Made by a program: the position numbers and the translations under genes. A stretch of 64,000 bases of DNA, from the NCBI GenBank assembly GCA_009823505.1, contig VZQC01012261.1, positions 1,417,819 to 1,481,818 of the forward strand. Reading direction: 5' to 3'. Numbering within the stretch: position 1 is the stretch's first letter; each line of letters begins with the position of its first letter. The notes below the pieces were generated by a model, which saw only the letters and a list, made by a program, of their open reading frames with translations, was not told where the DNA came from and did no database searches. Below are positions 35,201-46,139 of this stretch, one piece after another. Source of the stretch: Rhizomys pruinosus (Eukaryota; Chordata; Mammalia; Rodentia; Spalacidae).

Positions 35201-37775
35201 ATCATCTTTCTCTAGGTTTTCAAACTTGGTAGAGTATAGGTTTTTGAGTATTCCCGTATATTTTCTGGTCTTTCCTTGTCTGTTGTGATGTTCCCTTTTC
35301 ATCATGGATTGTATTTATTTGGAGTTGTTCTCTTTCTTTGGTTACTGGGTTTAGGGTCTGTCAATCTATTTTATTTTTTCAAGAACCAACTTTTGAATTC
35401 ATTGATTTTTTTGTATTGTTTTCTTTGTTTTATTTCACTGATTTCTGCTCTGATTTTTGTTATTTTCCTGTCTGTTGCATTAGGGTTCATCTGTTGTTGC
35501 CTCTCAGTGCTTTTAGCTGTAGTGTTAGATCATTCTTGTGCTCTTTCTGTTTTTCTATGTAGGCACCCAGGGCTATAAAAATCCCTCTTAGGACTGATTT
35601 TAAGGTATCCCATATTTTGGTTGTGTTGTGATTGCATTGTCATTCAGTTCCAGGAATGCTTTTATTTCTTTCTTTATCTCTTCCTTGACCATTCATTATT
35701 CAACGAGTGTGTTTAGTCCCTGTGTTCTTGTAGGCAGTAGGGCTTAACCTGTTGTTGATGTTGAGCTTTATTGCACTGTGGTGCTGATAGGAATGCATGA
35801 ATTATTTCCAATCTTTTTGTATTTATGGGGTTTCTTCTGTGTCCAGTATGTGGTCGTTTTGGGGAACTGTTCTGTGGGGTGCTGAATAGAAGTGTATTCT
35901 CTGGTATTAGGTGGGATATTGTAGAGTCCATGAAGGTCCATTTGTTGTATATATCATTCAGTTCAGATGTTCTCTCTGTTTTTTTCTTTGTCCTGTTGAC
36001 CTATTCAAAAGACGCAGTGGGGTATTGAACCTCCCTACTATGAGTGTACTGGGGTTAGTGTTGACTTTGGTCTGGAGAATTGTCTTTATAAAGTTTGGTG
36101 CAAAGAGTAGTTTGGTGGCATATATATTCATAATGTGAAATCTTCTTGGTGAATTGTTCCGCTTGATAAAATGTAATGGCCTTCTTCTGTCATTCTTTAT
36201 TTTACTTGAAGTCTGTTTTGTCTGATATTAAAATGCAACAACCTGCTTTCTTTTGGTACCCATTGCTTGGAATATTTTTTTCCATCCTTTCACTTTAAGG
36301 TGGTGCCTGTCCTGAAGGTAAGATGTGTTTCTGTAGACAGCATATCGATGGATTCTGTTTCCTAATCCATGTCCCAGTCTATGTCTTTTTATTGGGATTT
36401 AGTCCATTAATATTTAGGTTATGACTGATAGGTTTGTGTGCTTCCTTTTGCCTTACCAATTGTGGTTTGGGTTAGGTTTCTACTTCTGCAGTTATGCTTT
36501 TATGATTTCTCTTCTAGGTGCTGGGGTTGGTTTGCTCCTTTTTCGTCCTTTGAATTGCTTCAAGTATTCTCTGAAGGGGTTTGTTTCTGGACATGTATTC
36601 TTTCCACTTGTTTATGTCATGGAAGGTTTTCTTCTCTCCTTTCAACTATAATTGACATTTTTATAGTAACCGCGGTTGGCATCTATTGTCCTTTAACACT
36701 GGGAATGCTTTTCTACACGTTCTTCTTCTTTCATAATTTGCATTGAGAAGTCAGTTTAATTCTGATAGGTTTCCCCTCTTATAGGTCACTTTTCGTTTTT
36801 CTCTTGTGGCTTTAGGAGGATTTTGTCTTTGTTTGGGTGTCTGCATTTTAACTACGATTGGCGTGGAGAATTTCTTTTCTATATTTGTATGTTTGGATTT
36901 CTATTTGCTTCTTGTATTTGTATTGGTTTGTCTTTTTTAGTTTGGGGTTTTCATCTATTATTCTGTTGAAGATATGGTCCATACCATTTCTTTTGGGATT
37001 CTTCTCCTTCCTCTATTCCTATGATGGGTTTGATCTTTCATAGTGTCCCACATATCCTGGTTGTTCTGCTTTTGTGTATTTTTAAATTTTTCATAATCTT
37101 TCCTTGCAGGTTTTTAGTTGCTCTGTGCTATCTTCCAGGTCTGATATTCTTTGTTCTGCTTCCTCCATTCTGCTTCTGAGGCTTTTTCCATTCCTTTCCT
37201 CTTGATTGGATGAGTGTTTGATTTCCTTTTTCATTTCCTCTTCCGATTTCTTTAGTATTTCTACTTCTTTTTGGAGCTTCTCAATCTCTTCCTGTAGCTC
37301 TTTGCTTCGCTGGTTGGTTTCCTTATCTTTTTCAGCATGGGATCTTTTCAGTGTTTCTACTTCCTTCCGGAGTTTGTCATTCTCTCTCTCTAGGTCCTTC
37401 TTGAGTTCTTCATTCTCTTTTCTTAGTTATTTGATTTGCTCTTTATAATCTTGTAGTTCTTTAAATATGTTCCCAATTGTGTTTCTGATATTTGTGACTT
37501 GGGGCATCCCCAGAGGGAGCCCACTGTAGGAATCTTCCATCGGGTTGGTAGAGCTTGGTGTGGGATTATCCTGCCCCTTTCCCATGTTGTCTCTTCTTCT
37601 TGTTCCTGGCATATGGGCTTCTCCTTGCCTGTATTCCAATGTGAGTCCTAAATGCCTCTTCACTGTGTTGAAGGCTTGCTTTGCTTGCCTCCTTCAGATG
37701 CCTTTGTAATCTCAGTTGGGGGTGGGGGTGCCCGGTACCTGCACTTCAGCTAGTCTCAGGAGATCTCAGATCCAG
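32230..37775 (-). mobile_element. nearly full-length L1, antisense to Stard13, frames broken
   Basis: The 3' end is at the left: (TA)n at 32240-32273, a C-rich tract, then ORF2 C-terminal sequence. Going right and reading the minus strand, fragments of ORF2 appear in reverse order, including '[13 protein letters not shown]' and the reverse-transcriptase box 'LSLFADDM' near 34220-34300. ORF1 starts near 37612 (protein fragment MPGTRRRDNMGKGQDN) with a coiled-coil-like Lys/Glu stretch over 37206-37448. The 5' UTR end is placed only approximately. A B1 lies at 34384-34556. The element is dense in single-base indels compared with other copies in the window, so no long frame survives. Confidence 0.9.
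34384..34556 (+). mobile_element. B1 SINE inside the L1
   Basis: Begins 'gccaggcgtggtggcccacg' and ends 'gggagaccctgtctcgaaag' with an A-rich AAAT tail. It carries several one-base deletions and insertions against the other B1s ('aatctagcac', 'gggagcagaggcgcggat', 'aaggcccagcctgg'). Confidence 0.92.
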
Positions 37776-37779
37776 CATT

Positions 37780-38085
37780 TTTGGTTTTTATTTCTTTCAT
37801 TTGTCAGTCTCTACTCGGTAGCACTAAGTTGAGAGGTGGGTGGAACAATTCATTAATATTTCCTGTGTGGCCACTGTGTGCCAGGCACTGGTCCTATACA
37901 ATGAGCACTATCCATTCATGTTTTTGTAGAGCTTAAGTTTAAACCCTAGTAAGAGGCTTCAGACTTTAGATTAGAAAAGAAGAGAAGGATCAGTGAAGGA
38001 AAGAGGGAAGGGAGGGAAGATTATTTCAGAGTATGTTAAATGCCATTTAAAAGTTAAAAAGGACTAAAACAATGGGTGGAAAGCA
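37780..38085. other. unique intronic sequence right of the L1
   Basis: No repeat or exon recognised. Confidence 0.4.
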
Positions 38086-38755
38086 CAGACTCATTGCTGG
38101 AGGAGTTAACACGTGCAGTGTCAGCAAAGGATGCAGGCTCTGGGAAATCCTGCCTGTGTTCAGTTTGACAGGGTTTCCTAGAAAGCCAAGCGGTTCTATC
38201 TTCAAATTAGAATATGTAAGGCCAAGCAAATCTGTCATCAAACTGGCATATTTACATTTCTACAATGTGATATAATCTGTAAGGAGCCAAGATACATATG
38301 AAGAATTCTCTTCCCTAAAACACTTGCAGTCTGGTTGAAGACCTGAGGCACAAATAAATACATGACCAATTAAATAGCAACTGTGCCTTGATTGATAATT
38401 TTCAAAACCCAATGGGATCTATATTCTTAGGCAATTTAATTCTGCATGAGAAATTATCTGTCTGTAGAACTTTGAAATGTCCTGACTTAAGCCCTAGAAA
38501 GACCCAGAAACAGATGTTAGTTACAGGAGGTTTTTCACTTCTCCAAGGCTGTACAGCTTTTTGTACAACAAAAGGACTTTAAAATCCAGTTACGGGGACC
38601 ATCAGTCCACTCTTCTTTCTAGTATATCCTGCATTTGACATTTAAGATATCATTGTTGGGGCTGGAGAGATGGCCTAGCGGTTAAGAGCACTGACTGCTC
38701 TTGCAGAGGACCCGGGTTCGATCCCCAGCACCCACATGGCAGCTGAGAACCATCT
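38086..38755 (+). repeat. direct duplication, copy A (670 bp)
   Basis: Identical to 40322-40991 by eye at a constant offset of 2,236 bases. The copy includes unique intron plus the first ~100 bases of a B2. Identity over unique sequence is not expected from separate transposition. Confidence 0.9.
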
Positions 38756-38809
38756 GTAACTTCAATTCCAGGAGAACTCCAGTTTCAGGAGAATCCGACA
38801 CCCTCTTCT
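38658..38809 (+). mobile_element. B2 SINE, chimeric and cut at an N
   Basis: The head matches the B2 at 40894. From about 38756 the sequence switches to the internal-duplication variant (38759-38790) and stops at the N (38810). The switch suggests that two different B2 copies were joined here. Confidence 0.85.
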
Positions 38810-38810
38810 N

Positions 38811-40079
38811 ATGCTGGCTTCATAGAGAAGAATCTGGGAAGAAACTCACTCCGTTTGTATCAACTCACAGCAACCATTGAATATTAATGTTTGTAGGTAT
38901 CCTTTTTGAAATATTTATAGAATTCTTCTGTGAAAACATCTAGGGCCGCGTGTTTTTTTGGTGGGTGAGGCCCTTTGCTGTTTTATTACATCATTCGAAT
39001 TTGCTTGGGACAATTTACCCTTATTAAGCGATCCCTGTATTACCTTGAGCGGCGAGTGCTCTTCCTTTTGTGGTTGCCCCCAATGATTTGGAAACCAGCC
39101 CGTCATACCCTGAACCTGATTTCTCCTCAGAATATTCAGCTTCCATGTTCTTACGATAGCGCCATCTTCTTCCATGTCCAAATCTAAACTACAATAGAGT
39201 ATATAGGATTTTAAATAATTTTAAGTAATTTTTTTTTTTTTTTTTTTCTTTTTCTATTTTCTGTGATTAAAATTGTTTCACTCAAATAATCCCCTGCCTA
39301 GCCCAAGTGAACCCTATATTCGCCTTTCATCACATGATATCTCTAATTTGATTTGAGACCAACCTGGAGAGGGAAACAAGCAGTTATTTGTCACTTCTTC
39401 TGTTATTTTAAGGTATTAAGTACCCTGAGCTGTGGAAAGAATGAATAAAGTTATTTCAGAGTCTGTTCTATTGCTGTTGTTTCCCTGTCTTGCTATTTTT
39501 TCGTCGTCAAAAGTAACACCGCTTTTGTCATTCCCAGATTCTGAGAAGACGGTGTATATGCTATGGTTTCGTTCATTGTATAACGTATCAGATTATTTCA
39601 GTCAATATATTGCCCAAGATCTCAGTGCTCTGAATTTTTTGGTTATCTTCTGTGGTGACTGGACTCTGCGTTCTGAGTTCATAATTTGTGTGGCGAGCTG
39701 TGGCTCTAAAGTACTTTAGCTGGAGTGTTAGATCGTTCTGTTTTTTTTTTAATGTAGGCATTGATGGACGACGTATTAAGGAACGTATGTACCTTAAGAC
39801 AGCGTTCCATAGTTAGAGGACAGACTCTGGTGACTCTTCTGAGCTGGAACCAAAGTTGTACCACATTTAAAGAGTTCTCGTAAACACTGAGGATTGTATT
39901 ATATTTAAAAGTTCTGGGGCAAAACGCATCCAAGTATTCCTCTCTCTTTTGGAATTGTTCTGGAGACATTTTCCTCATCTAAACCACCTCCAAAGTGTGC
40001 TAAATTGCTTCTGCGCCTAGAGATTAATCTAGAACAGCTTGAGAGCAAATGCCAACCAATGCCTATAGGCGTAACCAAA
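38811..40079 (-). mobile_element. low-quality or very diverged L1-like segment
   Basis: Starts 'atgctggcttcatagag' and later 'agctggagtgttagatcgtt' and 'ttttttttttaatgtaggca', matching minus-strand L1 ORF2 sequence at 58.0-58.65 kb, but most positions between align poorly. Either an old L1 or noisy sequence placed in a gap; the neighbourhood favours the latter. Confidence 0.5.
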
Positions 40080-40321
40080 CAAAAATAAATGTCCGGAGAT
40101 ACAGTTAGCCCAGATTAAGATGAGCAACAGGATTCTGGCATGTTTGTCTTTCCTGTGCCCACAAAAGTTGTGCTCATCATTTTTTTCTTAAACATGATAT
40201 CTTTTAAAATTTTATTTATTTTGTATGTGTGAATCATGTAACTTAAGTACTGTCTGCATGTAGGTTGGTGCACCCATTTGTTCAATTGCCGTGGAAGGTC
40301 AGAAGAGGAGGTGTCGGATTC
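40080..40321 (-). repeat. inverted-repeat left arm
   Basis: Reverse complement of about 41010-41254, including the 3' half of a B2 and the unique flank 'gagcacaacttttgtggg'. It has several mismatches and indels, although the unique flank should be single-copy. Confidence 0.85.
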
Positions 40322-40991
40322 CAGACTCATTGCTGGAGGAGTTAACACGTGCAGTGTCAGCAAAGGATGCAGGCTCTGGGAAATCCTGCCTGTGTTCAGT
40401 TTGACAGGGTTTCCTAGAAAGCCAAGCGGTTCTATCTTCAAATTAGAATATGTAAGGCCAAGCAAATCTGTCATCAAACTGGCATATTTACATTTCTACA
40501 ATGTGATATAATCTGTAAGGAGCCAAGATACATATGAAGAATTCTCTTCCCTAAAACACTTGCAGTCTGGTTGAAGACCTGAGGCACAAATAAATACATG
40601 ACCAATTAAATAGCAACTGTGCCTTGATTGATAATTTTCAAAACCCAATGGGATCTATATTCTTAGGCAATTTAATTCTGCATGAGAAATTATCTGTCTG
40701 TAGAACTTTGAAATGTCCTGACTTAAGCCCTAGAAAGACCCAGAAACAGATGTTAGTTACAGGAGGTTTTTCACTTCTCCAAGGCTGTACAGCTTTTTGT
40801 ACAACAAAAGGACTTTAAAATCCAGTTACGGGGACCATCAGTCCACTCTTCTTTCTAGTATATCCTGCATTTGACATTTAAGATATCATTGTTGGGGCTG
40901 GAGAGATGGCCTAGCGGTTAAGAGCACTGACTGCTCTTGCAGAGGACCCGGGTTCGATCCCCAGCACCCACATGGCAGCTGAGAACCATCT
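40322..40991 (+). repeat. direct duplication, copy B (670 bp)
   Basis: Identical to 38086-38755 by eye. Here it continues into an intact B2 with a clean target duplication and then unique flank, so this is probably the genuine right-hand context. Confidence 0.9.
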
Positions 40992-41126
40992 TTAACTCCA
41001 GTTCCAGGGGAATCCGACACCCTCTTCTCACCTCCACGGCATTGCACAACATGGGTGCACCAACCTACATGCAGACAGTACATTCAAGTACATTCATACA
41101 CATACAAAATAAATAAAAAATTTTAA
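40894..41126 (+). mobile_element. B2 SINE
   Basis: Complete B2 with an exact 14-bp target duplication, aagatatcattgtt, at 40880-40893 and 41127-41140. 'acattcaagt' is duplicated near the 3' end (about 41080-41100). Confidence 0.95.
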
Positions 41127-41254
41127 AAGATATCATTGTTTAAGAAAAAAATGATGAGCACAACTTTTGTGGGCACAGGAAAGACAAACATGCCAGAATC
41201 CTGTTGCTCATCTTAATCTGGGCTAACTGTATCTCCAGACATTTATTTTTGTGT
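41010..41254 (+). repeat. inverted-repeat right arm
   Basis: Counterpart of 40080-40321. This arm has the cleaner sequence, with an intact B2 3' half and its target duplication. Confidence 0.85.
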
Positions 41255-41404
41255 TCAAAGCTGGTCATGCCACAGCTGTTATATAAGGAGAAAATAGATT
41301 TGTGTTAATAAATGATCTCAGACATTCAAGACAATGCTGTGCGTTTGCCTAACTTTAAATATCAATCCTGTGGGTTAGAAGAACTCTTTAAATCGTAAAT
41401 TTGT

Positions 41405-41535
41405 CAGCCAGCAAGACGGCTCAACAGGTAAAGCTGCTCGCTGCCAAACTTGACTGTCTAAGATCCTCACGCTACGGCATGCAAGTACCCACACACATGC
41501 ACACACCAAATAAAAAACAAACAAATAAACAAGTA
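41405..41535 (+). mobile_element. B3-like SINE, internally deleted
   Basis: 'gccagcaagacggctcaaca', 'gctgccaaacttgactgtct' and a CA/AAAC tail follow the B3 order, but the central 'gttgtcctctgacct' part is absent. Confidence 0.65.
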
Positions 41536-41850
41536 ATTTAAATAATAGATTTGAATGGGGAAAGTCTATTTAGAGAAGAAAACAAATAAGCACCAAATGG
41601 TCCCTGTGAGAGCCTATAATATGAACAGATGCTTTGGTTGTGATTCTTCAAAGGTGATGAATTGCAAAAGCAGTGTTTCCTCTTCAGCTTGTTGAAGGTA
41701 CACCCAAAGCAAGAGCAGACACCCCCTCAAAAATATTCATTCCACTCAGTACAATCCTTAATAACTCATGCTGTTTTCCCTCTCAGTGTTAAGTATATGC
41801 TTGCTGGTTGGCATTTTAAAAATAATTTCCATTTTTTAAATTATATGTTA

Positions 41851-42060
41851 TTGGGCTGGAGAGATGGCTCAGCAGTTAAGAGCACTGGCTGTTCTTGCAG
41901 AAGACCCAGGTTGGAATCCTAGCACCCAGGTGGTAGCTAAAATGATCTGTAACTCCACTTCCAGGGTGATCCAATGCCTTCCTCTGCCCTCTATGGACAT
42001 TGCACAACATAGGTACACTTATATACATGCATGCAATACACACATTACATAAAATAAACT
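41851..42060 (+). mobile_element. B2 SINE
   Basis: 'gggctggagagatggctcag', 'caggttggaatcctagcacc', 'aactccacttccagggtgat' and 'catgcatgcaatacacacat'; diverged. Confidence 0.92.
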
Positions 42061-42065
42061 ATTTA

Positions 42066-42186
42066 TTTTTGTCTTTTTGAGACAGTGTCTCCCTGCAGTC
42101 CCAGCTGTCCTGGAACTCACTTTTAGACCAGGCTGGCCTTGAACTCACAGAGATCCACATGCCTCTGCCTCCTTAGTACTGGAATA
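42066..42186 (-). mobile_element. B1 SINE, 5' part missing
   Basis: Minus-strand B1 from 'tttttgtctttttgagacag' to 'cctctgcctccttagtactgg', then lost. It directly follows the B2 tail. Confidence 0.88.
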
Positions 42187-42299
42187 AAATAAAATTTAAA
42201 AAACTTTAATTATATTTTAGTATCTTTTCTTATTGTCTTTTGAATTTGTTTTCTATAAATTGAGCTATAGTGTTTATATTTTTTATTAATTCCAGTATA

Positions 42300-42870
42300 T
42301 AGTCCTTTGTGTTTTAGCAGATGGCTGCAGTCACGTCACCAGTACCAAAATCGAGATACAGAAAAGCTCCATCAGCCCATGAAACCCCTGCTTCCTCTCT
42401 GGCATAGGCGTCTACCCTTACTCCCAAACCCTGCTAACCACAGATCTGTTTTCTGTACATGTTTTGCCTTTGTCAGAGTGTTGTAGAGATGATGTGAAGC
42501 GGTATCAGGCTGTTTCTGCCTGGCTTCTTTCACTTGGTTTTACATTCTTAAGTTTACTTCATGTTCATCTGCTTCCAAAGTTTATTCCTTTCCATTGTAT
42601 GGACAGATTCCAGTTTGTTTAGCCATCATCAGGTAAAGGATATTTGAGTCCTCCAGTTTAGAGCCTTAAAATTGCACTCTAAACATTGATATTCATGTTT
42701 TTGTTTGAGCATAAGTGTTCTTTTCTTTTGGATAAAATCTTAAGCATGGAACTGTGGAAGCATATGACAAATCTGTTTTGACTTTATATGGAAACAATAA
42801 CCACTTCAAACTGACCCTATTATTGTCTCTTTCCAACATCTTATGAGAGTTCCAGCTAGATCACTCTTTA
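42300..42870 (-). mobile_element. possible ancient L1 fragment
   Basis: 'ttcctttccattgtatggac', 'ccagtttgtttagccatcat' and 'ggatatttgag' recall the minus strand of old mammalian L1 ORF2 3' ends, but divergence is high. Confidence 0.4.
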
Positions 42871-42929
42871 TTATGATGTTTTTGTTCTGTTCATAGACAA
42901 CAGATGTCTCGTATTACAAATGACATTGT

Positions 42930-43078
42930 CACTTTTTTTTTGTCTTTTCGAGACAGGGTCTCCCTGTAGCCCCAGCTGTCCTGGAACTCGCTCTGTAGTC
43001 CAGGCTGGCCATGAACTCACAAAGATCCACCTGCCTCTGCCTCCCAAGTGCTAGGATTAAAGGTGTGCACCAGCACAG
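42930..43078 (-). mobile_element. B1 SINE
   Basis: Complete minus-strand B1: 'cgagacagggtctccctgta', 'ccaggctggccatgaactca', 'aaaggtgtgcaccagcac'. Confidence 0.94.
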
Positions 43079-43092
43079 ACAGTGTGACTTGA

Positions 43093-43275
43093 CTTTTTTT
43101 TTTTTTAATTTTATTTATTTCTGTATGTGTAGGAATGTACTGTCTGCATGCGGGTCTGTGCACCCGTGTCGTGCAATGCCGCGGAGGTCAGAAGAGGGTG
43201 TCGGATTCCCCTGGAACTGGAGTTCTCCAGGAATTGGAGTTTCAGACGGCTCTCGGCCGCCATGTGGGTGCTGGG
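43093..43275 (-). mobile_element. B2 SINE truncated at its tRNA-like end, duplication variant
   Basis: Minus-strand B2 with the doubled 'ctggaactggagttct' block at 43215-43245. It ends abruptly after 'gccatgtgggtgctggg', so the tRNA-like head with the promoter boxes is gone. Confidence 0.92.
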
Positions 43276-43469
43276 CTCTTCTTAGTGAATAATAATGCAT
43301 CTTTACATACCTCATCCATCTATCTTTCTTGTACAATACCTGTTCAATCTCTCATTTTTTATTTATATTTTCTTAGTATTGCGCTTTGAGAGAAATTTTG
43401 TTGTTGTTCTAGATATGTCTTTGGTCAGATGGTGTATTTGGGGAGGGATGTCTTGTTATTATTTGGGGG

Positions 43470-43596
43470 TTTTTTTGAGTCAGGATCTCTGTGAAGCCCC
43501 GGCTAGCCTAGAACTCACTATGTAGATCAGTCTGGACTCAAACTGACAGAGAATCCACCAGCCTCTGCTTCCCAAGTGCTGGGATTAAAGCTATGC
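43470..43596 (-). mobile_element. diverged B1 SINE
   Basis: Minus-strand B1 landmarks 'tagcctagaactcactatgt' and 'cttcccaagtgctgggatta'. It is the left half of an inverted B1 pair. Confidence 0.85.
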
Positions 43597-43599
43597 TAT

Positions 43600-43725
43600 A
43601 AGGCTAGGCTTGGTAGTGCATACGTTTAATCCCAGTACTTGGGAGGCAGAGGCAGAGGGAGGCTAGTTTCTGTGGGATGGAGGCCTGCATGGTCTACATA
43701 ATGAGTCCTAAAGCAGGCCTCCAAT
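43600..43725 (+). mobile_element. diverged B1 SINE
   Basis: Plus-strand B1: 'ggcttggtagtgcatacgtt', 'taatcccagtacttgggagg', 'gcatggtctacataatgag'. With the preceding B1 it can fold into a hairpin with almost no loop. Confidence 0.85.
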
Positions 43726-44114
43726 TTAAAAAAAGTGTGTACTGCCACACCCAGCCAGATGATATATTTTGTGAGTATTTTTTGCCAGCCTACAGATTAT
43801 CTTTTCAATACCTTAGTGACTTCTTTCATAGAATAAAACTTTATAATTTTCCTGCCTAATTTAACTCTTTTGTTCATGATTTTACTGGTATCTCTGAAAA
43901 ATTCTTTGCTGAACAGAAAGTCACAAGTATTTAAATTTATGTTTTTCAGATATGTGGTAAATTTTTGTTTCACATTTTGGTCTATGATCCATTTTAAGTT
44001 TATTTTTGTGTGAGGTATGAGGCATCAGTGAAGATGTGTCCAGTTGTTTCAACTCCTTGTTAAAAGACTGTACTGTCTTCAGCAAACTGCTTTGACCCTG
44101 TGTGTACATCTTCA

Positions 44115-44292
44115 TGTTCACGGCAGGGGCGGGGGGCTAGGGTGCACACATGCCACAGCACTCCTGTGGGTGTCAGAGGACAACTTCTGGGAGTTGGTTC
44201 TCCTCTTGTACCATGTGGACCTGGAGACTGAGCTTAGGTCATAGGATTGGCAGCAAGTACCTTTTATTCACTGAACCATTTCGCTGGCTCTG
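44115..44292 (-). mobile_element. B3-type SINE
   Basis: Minus-strand B3 landmarks 'gtcagaggacaacttctggg', 'catgtggacctggagactga' and 'cactgaaccatttcgctggc'. Confidence 0.8.
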
Positions 44293-44639
44293 AATTTATA
44301 TACTCATTAATAAAGTATATGTTTAAGTCTCTATTTAGTACTCCTGAGGTTTTCAACAGTAATTTGTAGTTTGCAGCCCATAAAATTTACTTGAAAATAC
44401 CTAGGAATTTTATATTTCTGGTGCTATTATAATTGTTACTATTTTTCATATCATTTTTATTACTAGAATATAATTTTTAAAACATTCCTTATATCCTGTA
44501 ATCTTTCTAAGCTTACTTATTAATTCTGGTAGCTTTATTATGCTTTCCTTAGAATTTTATTACTAAATGTCAATGTAAGATTATATTTTAAACCTAGAAT
44601 AAAATTCTATTATATAGTTCAAATCAATAATTAACAAGA

Positions 44640-44735
44640 AGGAAAGAGAGGAAGAGAAGCAAGAGGAGGAAGAAGAAGAGGAGGAGGAAGAGGCAGAGGA
44701 GGAGGAGGAAGAGGAGGAAGAGAAGGAAGAGAAGG
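44640..44735. repeat. polypurine (GGA/GAA)n tract
   Basis: About 95 bases of purine interrupted only by one or two C residues. The serine-rich open frame on the other strand is an artefact. Confidence 0.95.
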
Positions 44736-45004
44736 AATATGACAAAAGAGGGACAGATGGTATATTATAGTGGACAGTTCTATCTACAGGATGATGGATG
44801 TGGCTTAAGTCAAGCTTGAGTAGTTCAAACATACTGGTGATAAATCCTTATCTCCTCATAGTTGCATGTGGTTTGAGATGCCTTGGATAATTATGAGACT
44901 TTTCCATCAAAATCTATCCTTAAAAACAACAAATATGTTTCAGACATGTTATAGAAATGAACCCATACTATTAATGTGAAATCATGTAAAAATATGAAGT
45001 TCTG

Positions 45005-45236
45005 GGGCTGGAGAGATAGCCTAGTGGTTAAGAGCGCCAACTGCTCTTGTAGAGGACCCGGGTTCAATCCCCAGCACCCACATGACAGCTGAGACCCGTC
45101 TTTAAATCCTATTCCAGGGGAATCCAACACCATCTTCTGACCTCCACGGCATTGCACAACACGGGTACAGAAACCTACATGCAGACAGTACACATAAACA
45201 ATAAATAAATAAAAAAGAATAAATAGAATACTTTAA
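45005..45236 (+). mobile_element. B2 SINE
   Basis: Complete B2 with an exact 16-bp target duplication, aaaatatgaagttctg, at 44989-45004 and 45237-45252. Confidence 0.95.
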
Positions 45237-45252
45237 AAAATATGAAGTTCTG

Positions 45253-45930
45253 ACTAATAATATTAGCATCAACTAGAACAAGTAAGTCTTTTGCTGAGGA
45301 GTACAAGATTCATCAGGATGTAGTCACAGCCAGGTGCACAGATATACCCCTTAGCTTCACTACATGGAAACCAGGAAGGGCAGGGTGCTAGACACCATGG
45401 CACTCTTGAGAGGCTCCCAAGGTGTGTAGAAATAGTTAGAGAGGTAGGGGGTTGTTGTCATTGGAATGATTCTTAGGGCAGATATGTCTCCAAAAATATT
45501 ATGAAACAAGAAAAAAAAAAAAAAAACATTTGGCTGGAGGTGTGTGAACTGGGATTCTCAGGGAGCCGGGGTAGAAGACAGGTCAAAGAGTGGTCACTCC
45601 CTGGGTGGATCAAAGGAAGCAGACAGAGTAGGTAGAGAGAAGAAGCTGCAGCGTGGAGCCTCTCTTCACTGTGAGCTCCCACAGCACAGAGTTCCTGCCT
45701 TGCAAAGAGCCGAAAGGAGGCAGAAGGAAGAGTTCCAGCTGGAGAAGGATGGCACTCTCAAAACTTTGAGATTAACGGATGGTTAATTAGATACTTGCCT
45801 ATTCAGACCGTAAGTCGTAATTAATGACAAGAGAGCAGTGAGGGCTGCAGTGTGATTTGTTTTCTTCCTTGTGCACTTGCTGACACAGAGACAGAGCTTG
45901 TCTCCTGCTTTATTTTTATATTTGAAATTA
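45253..45930. other. unique intronic sequence
   Basis: Only a short A run near 45510 stands out. Confidence 0.4.
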
Positions 45931-45939
45931 CATTTTATT

Positions 45940-46133
45940 ATTTATTTGTTTATTTATTTATTTATGTGTGTGTATGTGTGCACATGCACATGTTGGATGC
46001 ACCACAGTGTGCACATAGAGGTCAGAGTTCAACTTGCAGGAACTGGTTCTCTCCTTCCCTTTGTAGGTCTCAGGAGCTGGACTCAGATATTCAGGCTTAG
46101 CATATTTATTTGCTTATCCATCTTGCTGGTTCT
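45940..46133 (-). mobile_element. B3-like SINE, diverged
   Basis: TTTA-rich left end, 'gtgtgtgtatgtgtgcacat', 'acatagaggtcagagttcaa' and 'tatccatcttgctggttctt' fit a minus-strand B3. Confidence 0.7.
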
Positions 46134-46139
46134 TCTGAG

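Noticed and set aside
35276..37448. Hydrophobic Phe/Leu-rich frames suggesting membrane proteins
   Set aside because: They are the antisense strand of L1 ORF2/ORF1, whose A-rich sense strand gives T-rich hydrophobic frames.
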